DNA from: Duganella sp. 1411
Lineage (GTDB): Bacteria; Pseudomonadota; Gammaproteobacteria; Burkholderiales; Burkholderiaceae_D
Assembly: GCF_017833525.1 (NCBI RefSeq)
Contig: NZ_JAFICD010000003.1
Location: forward strand, 744,001-808,000
Direction of reading: 5' to 3'
Length of the DNA stretch: 64,000 bases
The first letter of the stretch is position 1; every line of letters starts with the position of its first letter. Shown here one piece after another: positions 37,601 to 45,582 of the stretch. The position numbers and the translations under genes were made by a program. The notes beneath the pieces were generated by a model. It was not told the origin of the DNA. It saw only the letters and a list, made by a program, of their open reading frames with translations, and searched no databases.

Positions 37601-40600
37601 CGCCGACAGGTTCTGCACCTGGTCGATGACGAGCGCGCCGAGCTGGTCGGTGCTGAGCGCGAGGATCTGCGCGGTCTTGAACGCCAGTATGTCGGCGCTG
37701 GTCAGTGCTTGCACTTGCGCCGTGGTCAGCGCGGCGATCTGCGCGGTCGCCAGCGTGCCGACCTGCGCCGAGGTCAGCGACTGGATCTGGTCGACGGTCA
37801 ACTGGGAGACGCGCTCGGTGCTCAGCGCGTTCAGTTGCGCGGTTTTCATGACGGCCAGGTCTTCGAGCTCGATCGCGCGCACTTGATCGCTGCCGAGGGC
37901 GGCGACGCCGGCGGTGCTGAGCGCGCCGATCTGGCGCGTGGTCAGCGCCACGATCTGGTCGGTGCTCAGCGCGGCGATCTGGGCCGTGGTCAGGCCGGCG
38001 ATCTGGTTCGACGTCAAGGCCTGGATCTGGTCGGTGCTCAGGTTGTTCAAGCCGCCGAGCGCGCCCAGCTGGGCGGCGCTGAGCGCGGCGAAGTCTTCCG
38101 AGCTGAGCGCGTGGATCTGGTCGGACGACAGCGACGACAGCTGGGCGGTCGACATCGAGGCGACTTGGGCGCTGGTGAGCGCGGTCACCTGGTCGGTGCT
38201 GAGGTGGACGATGTGGCCGGTGTTGAACGCGCCGATCTGCGCGGTTTTCAGCACGGTGATGTCATCGGTGTTGAGCGCGGCCAGCTGATCGGTGGTCAGG
38301 CTGGCGATCTGGCCGGTGGCCAGCGCGGCGACCTGCTGCGTGGTCAGCGAGGCGATCTGCGCGGTCAGCAGGCTCTGGAATTGCGAGGTGCCCAGCGACG
38401 CCAGTTGCGCGGCGGTCATGCCCTGCAATTGGTCGGTGGAGATCGCTTCGAGCTGGGCGCTGTTGAACGCCTGCAATTGCACGGTCCGCAGCGCGGCCAG
38501 GTCGCGCGTTTCCAGCGCGCGCACCTGGTCGGTGAGCAGCGCGGCGAGTTGCTGGCTGGTCAGGTTGGCCACTTGCGTGACGCTCAGGCCGGCGATCTGG
38601 TCGCTGTTGAGCAGCACGAATTGCTCGGTGCCCAAGGCCGCCACTTGCTGGGTCTTGAAGGCGGCCAGGTCTTGCGTTTCCAGCGCGGCCAACTGGCCGG
38701 CGGTCAGCGCGCGCACCTGGACGGTGGTCAGGTTGCTCGCTTGCAGGGTGTTTAGCGCGACGATCTGGTCGGTGCCGAGCGCGCGGAACTGTTCGCTGGT
38801 GAGCACGGCCATCTGGGCGGCCGTCATGGAGCGGAACTGGTCGCTGGTCAACGCGCCGACCTGGGCGGTGGTCAGCGCCACGACTTGCGCCGTTCTCAGC
38901 GCGGCGATGTCGCCGGTGGCGAAGGTTTGCAACTGGTCGGTGCCGAGCGCGACCAACTGGGCCGTGCTGAGGCCCGCCACTTGCACGCTGGTCAGCGCGG
39001 CCGCCTGGGCGGTGCTCAGGTTAGCGATCAGGCTGGTGCCCAGCGCGGCGATCTGCAAGGTCCGCAGGGCGGCGACATCCTGGCTTTCCAGCGCGTTCAA
39101 CTGGTCGCTGCCGAGGGCGGCGACTTGCTGCGTGGACAGGCCGCTCACTTGCGCGGTGGTCAGCGCGATCAGCTGGTCGCTGTTGAGGGCGGCGATCTGG
39201 GCGGTTTTGATGGCGGCCACTTGCGCCGTCTTCAGCAACGCCAGGCCGTCGGTGCCCAGGGCCAGCAATTGTGCGCTGCTCAGCAGGGCCACTTGCGTGG
39301 TCGCCAGGCTGGTCACCTGCGCCGTGCCCAGCGCGGCGATTTGCGTGCTGTTCAGCGCTTGCAGCTGCGCGCTGCTTAGCGCGTTCAATTGGACGGTGGT
39401 CAGCGCCTGCACCTGGTCGGCGCTCAGCGCGTTCAGGTTGGCCGTGCTCAGGCCGGCCAGTTGCGCGGTTTTCAGCGCGGCCAGGTCGCGCGTTTCCATC
39501 GCGGCGATCTGCTCGCTGCGCAGCGCCTGCAACTGGCGCGTGCTCAGGCTGGCGACTTGTGCGGTGGCCAGCGCGACGATCTGGTCGGTGCTCAGCAGGG
39601 CGATCTGGTTGGTGGCCAGCGCGGCCAGTTGCGCCGTCTTCAGCGCGGCCAGGTCGTCGGTCTCGATCGCCAGCAGCTGGTCGTTCGACAGCTGGGCGAT
39701 CTGCGCGGTGGTCAGGTTGCTTGCCTGCGCGGTGGTCAGCGCGACGATCTGGTCGGTCGTCAGCGCCGCCAGCTGCTTGCTGTTGAGCGCGGCGATTTGC
39801 TGGGTTTTCAGCGATTGCAACTGGTCGGTGGTCAGCGCCGCCACGACGGACGTGCCGAGGCCGACAAGTTGTTGCGTCTTGATTGCGACCAGGTCCTGCG
39901 TTTCCATCGCCACCAGTTGCTCGGTCGACAGCAGCGCCAGTTGTTGGGTGGACAATGCGCCGGCCTGCGCCGTCGTCAGCGCGATGATCTGGTCGGTGGT
40001 GACGGCGGCGAATTGGCCGGCGGTGAGCGCGTTCAATTGCGTCGATTTGAGCGCCGCCCAGTCGGCGGTGGTCAGCGCGGCCACTTGCGCGGTCAGCAGG
40101 TAGGCGACCTGGGCGGTGCTGAGGGCGTTCACTTGCGCCGTCGTCAGCGCGCCCAGTTGGGCCGAGCTGAGCACCTGGATCTGGTCCGAGCTCAGTTGCG
40201 CGATTTGTGCGGTTTTCAGCGCGGCGATCTGGTTGGTGGTCAGGGTGGCGATGGCCTTGGTGCCCAGGCTGAGCAACTGGCTGGTTTTGAGCGCGGCGAA
40301 GTCCTGCGTTTCCATCGCGGCCAACTGGTCGGTGGTGAGCGCCTGCAGCTGGACGCCGGTTAGCGCGCCGGCCTGCTGGGTTGTCAGCGCGACGATCAGG
40401 TCGGTGTTCAGCGCGGCCACTTGGGCCGGGGTCAGCGCGGCGATCTGCGCGGTTTTCAGTGCGGCGAAGTCGATCGTTTGCAGCGCGTTGAGCTGGTCGG
40501 TCGACAGGGCGGCGATGGCGCGCGTGCTCAGTGCGGCGGTCTGGGCGGTGGTCAGCGCGACGATCTGGTCGGTCGTCAGCGCGGCGAGCTGGGCATTGGT

Positions 40601-42814
40601 GAAGTTGCTCAACTGGGTGCTGGCCAGCGCGGCGAACTGGGTCGTCGTCAGCGCGGCGACCGCGGTGCTCGACAGCGCGGCGGCCTGCTGCGATTTGAGC
40701 GCGACCAGATCCTGGGTTTCCATGGCGGCGACCTGGTCGCTGCCGAGCGCGGCGACCTGCTGGGTGAGCAGCGAGGCCGTTTGCAGCGTCGTCAGGCCCG
40801 CGACCTGATCGGTGGTGAGCGCGGCGAACTGGCCGGTGGACAGGGCGGCGATCTGGCTGGTTTTCATGACGGCCAGGTCGCGCGTTTCGATGGCGGCGAC
40901 CTGGTTGCTGCCGAGCGCGGCGATCTGGCGGCTGGTCAGCGCGGCGCTCTGGCCGGTGCTCAGGCTGACGATCTGATCGGTGCCGAGGGCGGCGGCTTGC
41001 TGCGTCGACAGCGCGGCGATCTGGGCGGTGGTGAGCGCGGCGATCCGGCCGGTGTCGAGCGCGGCGATGTTGGCGGTGCTCAGTCCGGCCAACTGCTGGG
41101 TGCGCAGCGCGGCCAGGTCCTGCGTTTCCATGGCGTTCAGCTGGTCGCTGGACAGGGCGGACAGTTGCAGCGAACTCAGGGCGCTGGCCTGCGCGGTTTT
41201 CAGCGCGACGATCTGGTCGGTGCCGAGGGCGGCGATCAGGCCGGTGCCCATGGCGGCGATCTGCGCGGTCTTGAGCGAAGCCAGGTTGGCGGCGCTGAGC
41301 GCGCCCAGCTGCAAGGTCGACAACACCGTCATGTGCTGCGTGGTCAGGCCGTTGGCCTGGGCCGTGCCCAGCGCGGCGATCTGGTCGGTGTCGAGCGCCG
41401 ACAGTTGCGCCGTCTTCAGCGCGGCGATCTGCGCGGTCGTCATGGCGGCAATCTGGGCGCTGCCCAGCGCGGCGATGCCGTCGCTGGAGATCGCGGCGAT
41501 TTGTTGCGTGCGCAGCGCGGCCAGGTCCTGCGTTTCCAGCGCGGCGAGCGAGGCGGTGCCCAGCGACGCCAGTTGCGCCGTGGTCATGCCGGCCGCCTGC
41601 GCGGTCGTCAGCGCGGCGATCTGGTCGGTGGCCAGCGCATTGAGCTGGGCCGTCGTCAGCGCGGCGACCTGCGCCGTTCGCATGGCGGCGATGTCGCGCG
41701 TCTCGATCGCGGCGACCTGCTCGGTCGTCAGCACGGCGACTTGGGCGGTGGTCAGCGCGGCGACCTGCTGGGTGCTCAGCGCGACGATCTGGTCGGTGCT
41801 CAGCGCGCGCAACTGGTTGCTGCGCAAGGCCGCGACCTGGGCGGTCGTCAGCGCGGCGATCTGGTCGGTGCTGAGGACGCTCGTGGTGGCGGTGCCGAGC
41901 GCGTTCAGTTGCTGGCTCTTGAGCGCGGCGAAGTCCTGGGTTTCCATCGCGGCCAGTTGGTCGCTGCTCATCTGGCTCAGTTGCAGCGTGGTCAGCGCGG
42001 CGGTTTGCGCGGTCGTCAGCGCCACGATCTGGTCGGTGCCGAGGGCGGTGAATTGCTTGGTGGTCAGTGCGGCGATCTGCGCGGTCTTGAGCGCGGCGAA
42101 GCCTGCGGTGCCGAGCGCGGCCAGCTGGTCGCTGCCGAGGGCGCCGATTTGCGCGGTCGACAGGCTGCTGCTCTGCGCGGTGCGCAGCGCGGCCATCTGA
42201 TCGGTCGTCAGCGCGCCCAGCGCGGCGGTGCCGAGCGAGACCAGCTGCTGCGTGGTCAGGGCGGCGATGTCGTCGGTGTCGATGCTGGCGAGCTGGCCGC
42301 TGGTCAGCGCGGCCAGTTGACGGGTTTGCAAGGCGACGGTCTGGCCGGAGGTCAGCGCGGCGATCTGGGCGGTGCCGAGCGCGCGCAGTTGCGCGGTGTT
42401 CAGCGCGACCACCTGGCGGGTTTGCAGCGCGGCGATGTCATCGGCTTCGATCAGCGCCACCTGCGCGGTCGTCAGCGCGGCGACCTGCGCCGTGGCCAGC
42501 GCGGCGAACTGGTCGGTGGTCAAGCCGTGGACCAGCTGATCGGTGGTCAGGCTGATCATTTGCCCGGTGGTCAGCGCCTGGATTTGCCGGGTGGTGAAGC
42601 CATAGCCGATCTGCTCGGTGCTGAGCGCCTGCAGGTTCTGGGTCGACAGCGCCCGTAACTGGGCGGTCCCGATGGCGGCCAATTGCAGGGTCGACAACAC
42701 GGACATATGTGTTGTAGTCAGCAAAGCAATTTCCGCAGTCGTCAGCAGCGCAATCTGGTTAGGTTGCAGGCTGACGATTTGGTCGGTGGTCAATCCAGGT
42801 ACTATCGATGGCAT
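31643..42814 (-). CDS. Giant octad-repeat protein, complete (3723 aa)
   Basis: The protein is octads from residue 8 (LTTDQIVS) to about residue 3445, roughly 430 units of L-[TS]-[TS]-x-Q-[VIL]-x-A, broken every so often by 9-residue units with an extra Gly (VHGL, NSGL, VYGL). There is no signal peptide and no N-terminal retention domain. The last ~275 residues start PLVLDLDGDGVRTLS and contain EF-hand-like loops LDRNGDGLINDGGE, LDGNGDGQLSAAD and VDGNSDGVSQADE. This is the same C-terminal domain as in the partial giant gene at the left edge and is a likely type I secretion region. A strong AAGGAG lies 8 bp before the ATG. Very high Thr/Ser content makes it a plausible target of the SPINDLY enzymes encoded just downstream. 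Function of the octads is unrecognised. Confidence 0.92.
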   Translation of the reverse strand: MPSIVPGLTTDQIVSLQPNQIALLTTAEIALLTTTHMSVLSTLQLAAIGTAQLRALSTQNLQALSTEQIGYGFTTRQIQALTTGQMISLTTDQLVHGLTTDQFAALATAQVAALTTAQVALIEADDIAALQTRQVVALNTAQLRALGTAQIAALTSGQTVALQTRQLAALTSGQLASIDTDDIAALTTQQLVSLGTAALGALTTDQMAALRTAQSSSLSTAQIGALGSDQLAALGTAGFAALKTAQIAALTTKQFTALGTDQIVALTTAQTAALTTLQLSQMSSDQLAAMETQDFAALKSQQLNALGTATTSVLSTDQIAALTTAQVAALRSNQLRALSTDQIVALSTQQVAALTTAQVAVLTTEQVAAIETRDIAAMRTAQVAALTTAQLNALATDQIAALTTAQAAGMTTAQLASLGTASLAALETQDLAALRTQQIAAISSDGIAALGSAQIAAMTTAQIAALKTAQLSALDTDQIAALGTAQANGLTTQHMTVLSTLQLGALSAANLASLKTAQIAAMGTGLIAALGTDQIVALKTAQASALSSLQLSALSSDQLNAMETQDLAALRTQQLAGLSTANIAALDTGRIAALTTAQIAALSTQQAAALGTDQIVSLSTGQSAALTSRQIAALGSNQVAAIETRDLAVMKTSQIAALSTGQFAALTTDQVAGLTTLQTASLLTQQVAALGSDQVAAMETQDLVALKSQQAAALSSTAVAALTTTQFAALASTQLSNFTNAQLAALTTDQIVALTTAQTAALSTRAIAALSTDQLNALQTIDFAALKTAQIAALTPAQVAALNTDLIVALTTQQAGALTGVQLQALTTDQLAAMETQDFAALKTSQLLSLGTKAIATLTTNQIAALKTAQIAQLSSDQIQVLSSAQLGALTTAQVNALSTAQVAYLLTAQVAALTTADWAALKSTQLNALTAGQFAAVTTDQIIALTTAQAGALSTQQLALLSTEQLVAMETQDLVAIKTQQLVGLGTSVVAALTTDQLQSLKTQQIAALNSKQLAALTTDQIVALTTAQASNLTTAQIAQLSNDQLLAIETDDLAALKTAQLAALATNQIALLSTDQIVALATAQVASLSTRQLQALRSEQIAAMETRDLAALKTAQLAGLSTANLNALSADQVQALTTVQLNALSSAQLQALNSTQIAALGTAQVTSLATTQVALLSSAQLLALGTDGLALLKTAQVAAIKTAQIAALNSDQLIALTTAQVSGLSTQQVAALGSDQLNALESQDVAALRTLQIAALGTSLIANLSTAQAAALTSVQVAGLSTAQLVALGTDQLQTFATGDIAALRTAQVVALTTAQVGALTSDQFRSMTAAQMAVLTSEQFRALGTDQIVALNTLQASNLTTVQVRALTAGQLAALETQDLAAFKTQQVAALGTEQFVLLNSDQIAGLSVTQVANLTSQQLAALLTDQVRALETRDLAALRTVQLQAFNSAQLEAISTDQLQGMTAAQLASLGTSQFQSLLTAQIASLTTQQVAALATGQIASLTTDQLAALNTDDITVLKTAQIGAFNTGHIVHLSTDQVTALTSAQVASMSTAQLSSLSSDQIHALSSEDFAALSAAQLGALGGLNNLSTDQIQALTSNQIAGLTTAQIAALSTDQIVALTTRQIGALSTAGVAALGSDQVRAIELEDLAVMKTAQLNALSTERVSQLTVDQIQSLTSAQVGTLATAQIAALTTAQVQALTSADILAFKTAQILALSTDQLGALVIDQVQNLSAAVLNALTSTQLQSLTADQIIQLTTLQYAQLATAQVAALSTLQLGAIELEDLAALKTAQIAALGTGQIQSLTVDRVAALTTLQTQALSTNQLLSLTTDQIQALTSVELLALKTSQIAALATDQLNALLADQLQSLGSAQLNALTTAQFHALSNDQIVQLTTRQVAQLATAQIAALSSAQIAAMELEDLAALVSNQIAALSTLQISQLGLTQIDNLTTAQVAALGSNQLIALGTDQIQAIATDDLQALRTAQVQALTTTQLTALTIDQLQNLTTAQLNALTSAQAASLTTDQIAALTTLQINNLATRQLGALGSEQIAAISTDNFATLSSTQLGALNSAQFGAITTDQMVALTSLQTAALSTAQLAALSSDQLNALETADFAVLKTAQIAALTTANVAALTTDLVSTLGTAQIGGLGTAQIAAFNTDQIMSLGTAQVGVLNTQQIGVLSTDQIAALSTMDFVALHSNQLAAFNTDQIGALTADQLNALSTSAVTGLTTQLLGALTTLQLSLLETAHVAVLTSAQLPSLNSAQLAAFNTDQFAAINTSAIKNLLGAQFAALTSDQIVALTTDQVRALTSVQLTALVSDQVAALETVDLAALSTAQVTALGTAQLQALLTDQVASLATSQIAALTTDQLVAGLNTDQIAALTTEQTASLATKQVAALTTAQIVALETADLSSFTTRQIVALTSGQIGVLSSDQLNGMTTTELAALTTSQINSGLSTAQLAALDADHIAALTTAQLVYGLSSDSIAALTTDQLAALRTAQTSALGSAQVQALTTDQIVALSTAQASTLSTQQVAALATQQIVALETADLASFTTRQMVALTSDQIAVLNSDQLNSLTTTELAALTTSQINSGLSTAQLAALDADHIAALTTAQLVYGLSGGSIAALTTDQLAALRTAQTSALGSAQVQSLTTDQIVALSTAQASTLTTQQVAALTTQQIVALETADLSSFTTRQMVALTSDQIAVLNSDQLNSLTTTELAALTTSQIINGLSTAQLAALDADHVGSLTTAQLVYGLSNDSIAALTTDQIVALRTAQTSALGSSQVQALTTDQIVALSTAQASTLTTQQVAALTTQQIVALETADLSSFTTRQMVALTSDQIAVLNSDQLNGLTTADLAALTTSQINSGLSTTQLAALDANHISSLTTAQLVYGLGNDSVAALTTDQIVALRTAQTSVLGSSQVQSLTTDQIVALSTAQASTLTTQQVTALTTDQIVALETADLAVMSTRQIAAINSLQVAALATAQLNSLTLAQLAAFSTSQLSNGLQTAQVAALDTAHIAALSTAQLAYGLTIDTLQALTTDQIQALLTAQIAALTTAQASSLSTDQIAALATAQMTGLSTAQMQWLTADQLAALSTAQVAALDTQDVAALTASQFIGLSTAQTVALTTNQVRGLKTAQVAAIDGVQIGAFSTDQIGALSTAQAAALSVTAVMSLSTAQIGALATADVAALGTLQVASLDVTQLPGLNTAQVQALTSAQLGAMTADQLFAMSTSQISALRTAQIGYLNTTQLSALSNGQIQALTTDQVASIKLSQVTALTVDQVAAFDTNQLQALTTAQIQTMTSTQLNALTGTQAAALTTTQMGALKNAQIAALTIDQINAFTPTQLAAWTTSQLGSLTVTQIGYLSTAQIAGLTNTQVAGLKASQLQVFTTDQIAAFTAGQIPSLTTTNLTALSVAQADALTGAQVAAMSVTQTMALNAGSVNYATPLVLDLDGDGVRTLSIAAGVQFDIRGDGKAVNTGWVDSKDGLLALDRNGDGLINDGGELFGSATTLADGSKAGDGYAALAALDGNGDGQLSAADDAFGALRVWVDGNSDGVSQADELKTLAQLGIATIATDAANALTQQNGNVIGLTSSYTGTDGSVHASADVWFLAQKATTSATPTATLQQQVSGLSNALSSFTAANPATSGATNAAQTQQLTALEAGSAGAENSVQAMTDALRQYHAGQGLQGAAGALTNTRREPGGHSATSWFSVPNR
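33935..35590 (-). repeat. Four tandem 414-bp super-repeats in the second giant gene
   Basis: Marker sequence CAGGTCGGCCGTTTCCAG recurs at 33917, 34331, 34745 (34745 onward nearly exact), 35159 (one-base variant nearby) and 35573. Each copy encodes 138 residues, that is 17 octads plus two extra residues, at about residues 2409-2960. The remaining octads of the protein show much weaker higher-order periodicity. Confidence 0.88.
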
Positions 42815-42822
42815 AATTTAAT

Positions 42823-42828
42823 CTCCTT
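42823..42828 (-). promoter_or_regulatory. Strong ribosome binding site of the second giant gene
   Basis: AAGGAG on the minus strand is placed 8 bp before the ATG at 42814. This fixes the start and shows that the protein begins almost directly with repeats. Confidence 0.85.
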
Positions 42829-43021
42829 ACGGAAATATATCTTACCGGCAATTACCTCGATTGAGTGAGAAGAAGCACAAATGTCCTCTAAATCTTGGCC
42901 TGAAAACAATGACTTAGCGTTGTTTTCTTCATCAGCCGGCCGGAACGGCGTGGCATGCAAAATAAGCAAATAAGAAACACTGTAAGATAGTGGCTCGCGC
43001 GTAACCTTTTTTGTGCCCTCT
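42829..43021. other. Divergent intergenic region, giant gene / nudC
   Basis: About 190 bp between divergently transcribed genes. A-T rich compared with its surroundings, so it probably contains both promoters, but I could not assign -35/-10 pairs with confidence. A 79-codon minus-strand frame crossing it has no coding signs. Confidence 0.4.
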
Positions 43022-43840
43022 ATGCTGCTCACGCCCGCCACATTTATTCCCCTGATTCAGCCCGAAGCGCACGACCGTGCGCGCACTTTTGTGTTCCATC
43101 GCGGAGAGTTGCTATTGCGCAACGCCACTTTGGGCTTGCCGGACCCGGACACGGTCGCCGCGCTCTGGCTGCCGCCGGAGCGGGTGCACCCGCTGGGCAA
43201 GTGGGAAGGCGCTTACTATCAATTGGCATGGCTGGACCAGCCGCTGGCGCTGGACGGCGAGCATGGCTACCACGGGCTGCGCTCGCTGTTCGGCGCCGTC
43301 GACGATGGTTTTCTGGGCTTGGCGGGAAGGGCGTTCCAGCTGGCCGAATGGGCGCGCACGCACCGCTACTGCGGCGCCTGCGGCACGCCGACCCGGCAAC
43401 TGACCGGCGAGCGCTGCTACCAATGTCCGAACTGCGGCATGAGCGCCTATCCGCGCATCTCGCCGGCGATGATGGTGCTGATCCGCAAGGGCGACTCGGT
43501 GCTGCTGGCGATGCACACCAATTCGCCCGCCAGGCGTTACACGGCGCTGGCCGGCTTTCTCGAGGCCGGCGAATCGATCGAGGAAGCGATCCACCGCGAG
43601 GTGTACGAGGAGGTCGGACTGCGGGTGCACAACCTGCGCTACTTCGGCAGCCAGTCGTGGCCGTTCCCGCATTCGTTGATGATCGCCTACACGGCCGACT
43701 ATCTGGACGGCGAGATCCGCGTCGACCAGGCGGAAATCGCCGACGCGCGCTGGTTCGGGCCGGATGACGAATGGCCCGCCTCGCCGGTGACCGTGTCGAT
43801 CGCGGCCAAATTATTGAACGCTCACCGTCCAACACGATGA
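43022..43840 (+). CDS. nudC: NAD+ diphosphatase / NADH pyrophosphatase
   Basis: The 272-aa Nudix hydrolase cleaves NADH to NMNH and AMP and can remove NAD caps from RNA. It has the zinc ribbon YCGACG...CYQCPNCG, the Nudix box GFLEAGESIEEAIHREVYEE-VGL, and the NudC-specific SQSWPFPHS. The ATG at 43022 was preferred over a GTG 9 bp upstream. The stop overlaps the next gene by 4 bp (ATGA). Confidence 0.95.
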   Translation: MLLTPATFIPLIQPEAHDRARTFVFHRGELLLRNATLGLPDPDTVAALWLPPERVHPLGKWEGAYYQLAWLDQPLALDGEHGYHGLRSLFGAVDDGFLGLAGRAFQLAEWARTHRYCGACGTPTRQLTGERCYQCPNCGMSAYPRISPAMMVLIRKGDSVLLAMHTNSPARRYTALAGFLEAGESIEEAIHREVYEEVGLRVHNLRYFGSQSWPFPHSLMIAYTADYLDGEIRVDQAEIADARWFGPDDEWPASPVTVSIAAKLLNAHRPTR

Positions 43841-45162
43841 GCATCGCATGGAATGAAGTCCGGCACGCCGGCGACCTGGAGGCGGCGTTCGCGCTGGCGC
43901 GCTCGCGGCGGCAGCCGTTGTTCCTGTATTGGGGCGCGGTGTGGTGTCCGCCGTGCAATCGCGTCAAGGCCGAAATCTTCGCGCGCGACGAATTCGTGCG
44001 GCGCTCGGCGTTTGCGCTGTGCTGCCATCTGGACGGCGACACGCCCGGCGCGCAGGCGCTGGCCGCGCGGTACGGGCTGCGCAGCTATCCGACCTTGGTG
44101 CTGTTCGCGCCGGACGGCGGCGAGATCACGCGGCTGCCGTGCGAGCTCGACGGCGAATCATTCGTCGCCGCCTTCGACACGGCGCTGGCCGTGCACGCGG
44201 CCGGCTCCGGCGCGGCCGCCGCGTTGACGGCCGCCTTGTCCGGCGCGCGCAAGCTGGGCGCGGACGAATGGTCGTTGCTGAGCCACTACTCCTGGGACAC
44301 CGACGAAGGCCGCCTGCTGGGCGGACGCGATCTTGCCGCCACCTTGCTGGCGCTGGCGCGCGCCTGCAATGGTGTCGACGCCGACGCGGCGGCGCGGCTG
44401 GCTCTGCACGGGCAACTGGCGTCGGCCGGCAAGGGCGTGGACGCGGCGGCCAACGCCGAGGTGCTGATGGCGATTTTCTCGGACGCGCGGCTGGCGCGCG
44501 CCAACATGGATATTCTCAGCAACAGCGGCGTCAACCTGATCAAGTTCGCCAGCCGGCGCGAGGAGCTGGCCGCCGTGTTGAGCGGCGCGGCCGCGCGCTG
44601 GGCTGATGATTTCTGGCTCGGCGCGCCGGACCGGCTGGCGGCGGCGCGGCTGCAAATGCGGCTGACGCGCTTGCTCGCGGCGTCGCAAGGTTTGCAGGAG
44701 CAGGTGCGGGAGCGGGTCGACGCGGCGCTGGCGGAGGCGAGCGATCCCTACGAGCGGCACACCCTGGTCAACACGGCGGTCAGCGCGCTGAACGACGCCG
44801 GCTTGGCGGCGCGCGCGGAGCAGGTGCTGCTGGCCGAGTTGCCGCGTTCACACTCGCCGTACTACTTCATGCTGAGTCTGGCGGCAGGCGCCAAGCGGCG
44901 CGGCGACACGGCGGGCGCGCTCGACTGGTATCGGCAGGCGAGGGACGCGGCGGTGGGGCCGGCGACGCGCTTGCAGTGGGGCGTCACGTATCTCAATAGT
45001 TTGCAGGAGTTGACGCCGCAAGACGCGCAGCGCATCGAGCAGGCGGAGCAGGGCCTGCGGGCCGATATCGCCGCGGCCGGCGCGGACGCCTACCAACAGC
45101 GCAATCTGGCGCAGCTCCAAAAGCTGCGCGATGAGAAATGGCTGGCCGGACCGCTAAGTTAG
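43837..45162 (+). CDS. Thioredoxin-fold protein with helical C-terminal extension
   Basis: The 441-aa protein has an N-terminal thioredoxin fold with the redox motif YWGAVWCPPCNRVK (C37 and C40) and cis-Pro region SYPTLVLFAPDGG. The remaining ~300 residues are alpha-helical and resemble TPR-type repeats. There is no signal peptide, so it should be cytoplasmic. I chose the ATG at 43837, which overlaps the nudC stop. It is probably a thiol-disulfide reductase or a stress-related thioredoxin; the partner is unknown. Confidence 0.82.
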   Translation: MSIAWNEVRHAGDLEAAFALARSRRQPLFLYWGAVWCPPCNRVKAEIFARDEFVRRSAFALCCHLDGDTPGAQALAARYGLRSYPTLVLFAPDGGEITRLPCELDGESFVAAFDTALAVHAAGSGAAAALTAALSGARKLGADEWSLLSHYSWDTDEGRLLGGRDLAATLLALARACNGVDADAAARLALHGQLASAGKGVDAAANAEVLMAIFSDARLARANMDILSNSGVNLIKFASRREELAAVLSGAAARWADDFWLGAPDRLAAARLQMRLTRLLAASQGLQEQVRERVDAALAEASDPYERHTLVNTAVSALNDAGLAARAEQVLLAELPRSHSPYYFMLSLAAGAKRRGDTAGALDWYRQARDAAVGPATRLQWGVTYLNSLQELTPQDAQRIEQAEQGLRADIAAAGADAYQQRNLAQLQKLRDEKWLAGPLS

Positions 45163-45175
45163 CGGACACCGGAAT

Positions 45176-45284
45176 CACGTAGGGCGGATTAGCGGGCGAG
45201 GCCCGCCAATCCGCCCGGGGGCCATCGAACGAGCGTCCTCCTGCCGGAGGACTTGAGAGCGCAGCGTAATCGGCCATGCATGCT
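45176..45284. repeat. REP-like element, interrupted copy, with strong hairpin
   Basis: It starts CACGTAGGGCGGATTAGCG and ends GCAGCGTAATCGGCCATGCATG (45261-45282), with about 50 bp of other sequence in between. The first half folds into a long stem at 45183-45215 (GGCGGATT with AATCCGCC, GCGGGC with GCCCGC). It lies between two convergent genes and could end transcription from both sides. Confidence 0.65.
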
Positions 45285-45300
45285 CAGTCGATAGTTTGAA

Positions 45301-45582
45301 TCAGGCGGCATCCCGCAGCTGAATTTCAACCCTTAGGCCCGCTGCGGCGGCCATGTTCACCAGGGCATCGATGCCAAACAGGTTGATCTTCCCGCGCATC
45401 AGATCGGAGACTCGCGGCTGAGTGACGCCAAAGAGCTTGGCGGCCTCAGTTTGGCTTAAACCGGTCCGTGCGATATGGTCTGTTAACTGGGCCATCAATT
45501 GAGAGCGCAGCTTCATGTTCTCGGCCTCGACCGGGGTGTCCTCAATGGCATCCCAAACGCTGGCAAATTGTTGTTTGGTCAT
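45301..45582 (-). CDS. XRE-family antitoxin (HigA-like)
   Basis: The 93-aa protein has a helix-turn-helix, GLSQTEAAKLFGVTQPRVSDLMRGK, followed by LFGIDALVNMAAAAGLRVEIQL, as in antitoxins paired with Gp49/DUF891-type toxins. The start overlaps the toxin stop by 4 bp (ATGA). It should bind its toxin and repress the promoter at 45924-45952. Confidence 0.88.
   Translation of the reverse strand: MTKQQFASVWDAIEDTPVEAENMKLRSQLMAQLTDHIARTGLSQTEAAKLFGVTQPRVSDLMRGKINLFGIDALVNMAAAAGLRVEIQLRDAA

Noticed and set aside
42802..43041. 79-codon minus-strand frame across the giant gene/nudC gap
   Set aside because: It overlaps the start of both neighbours, has no ribosome site and no recognisable sequence.
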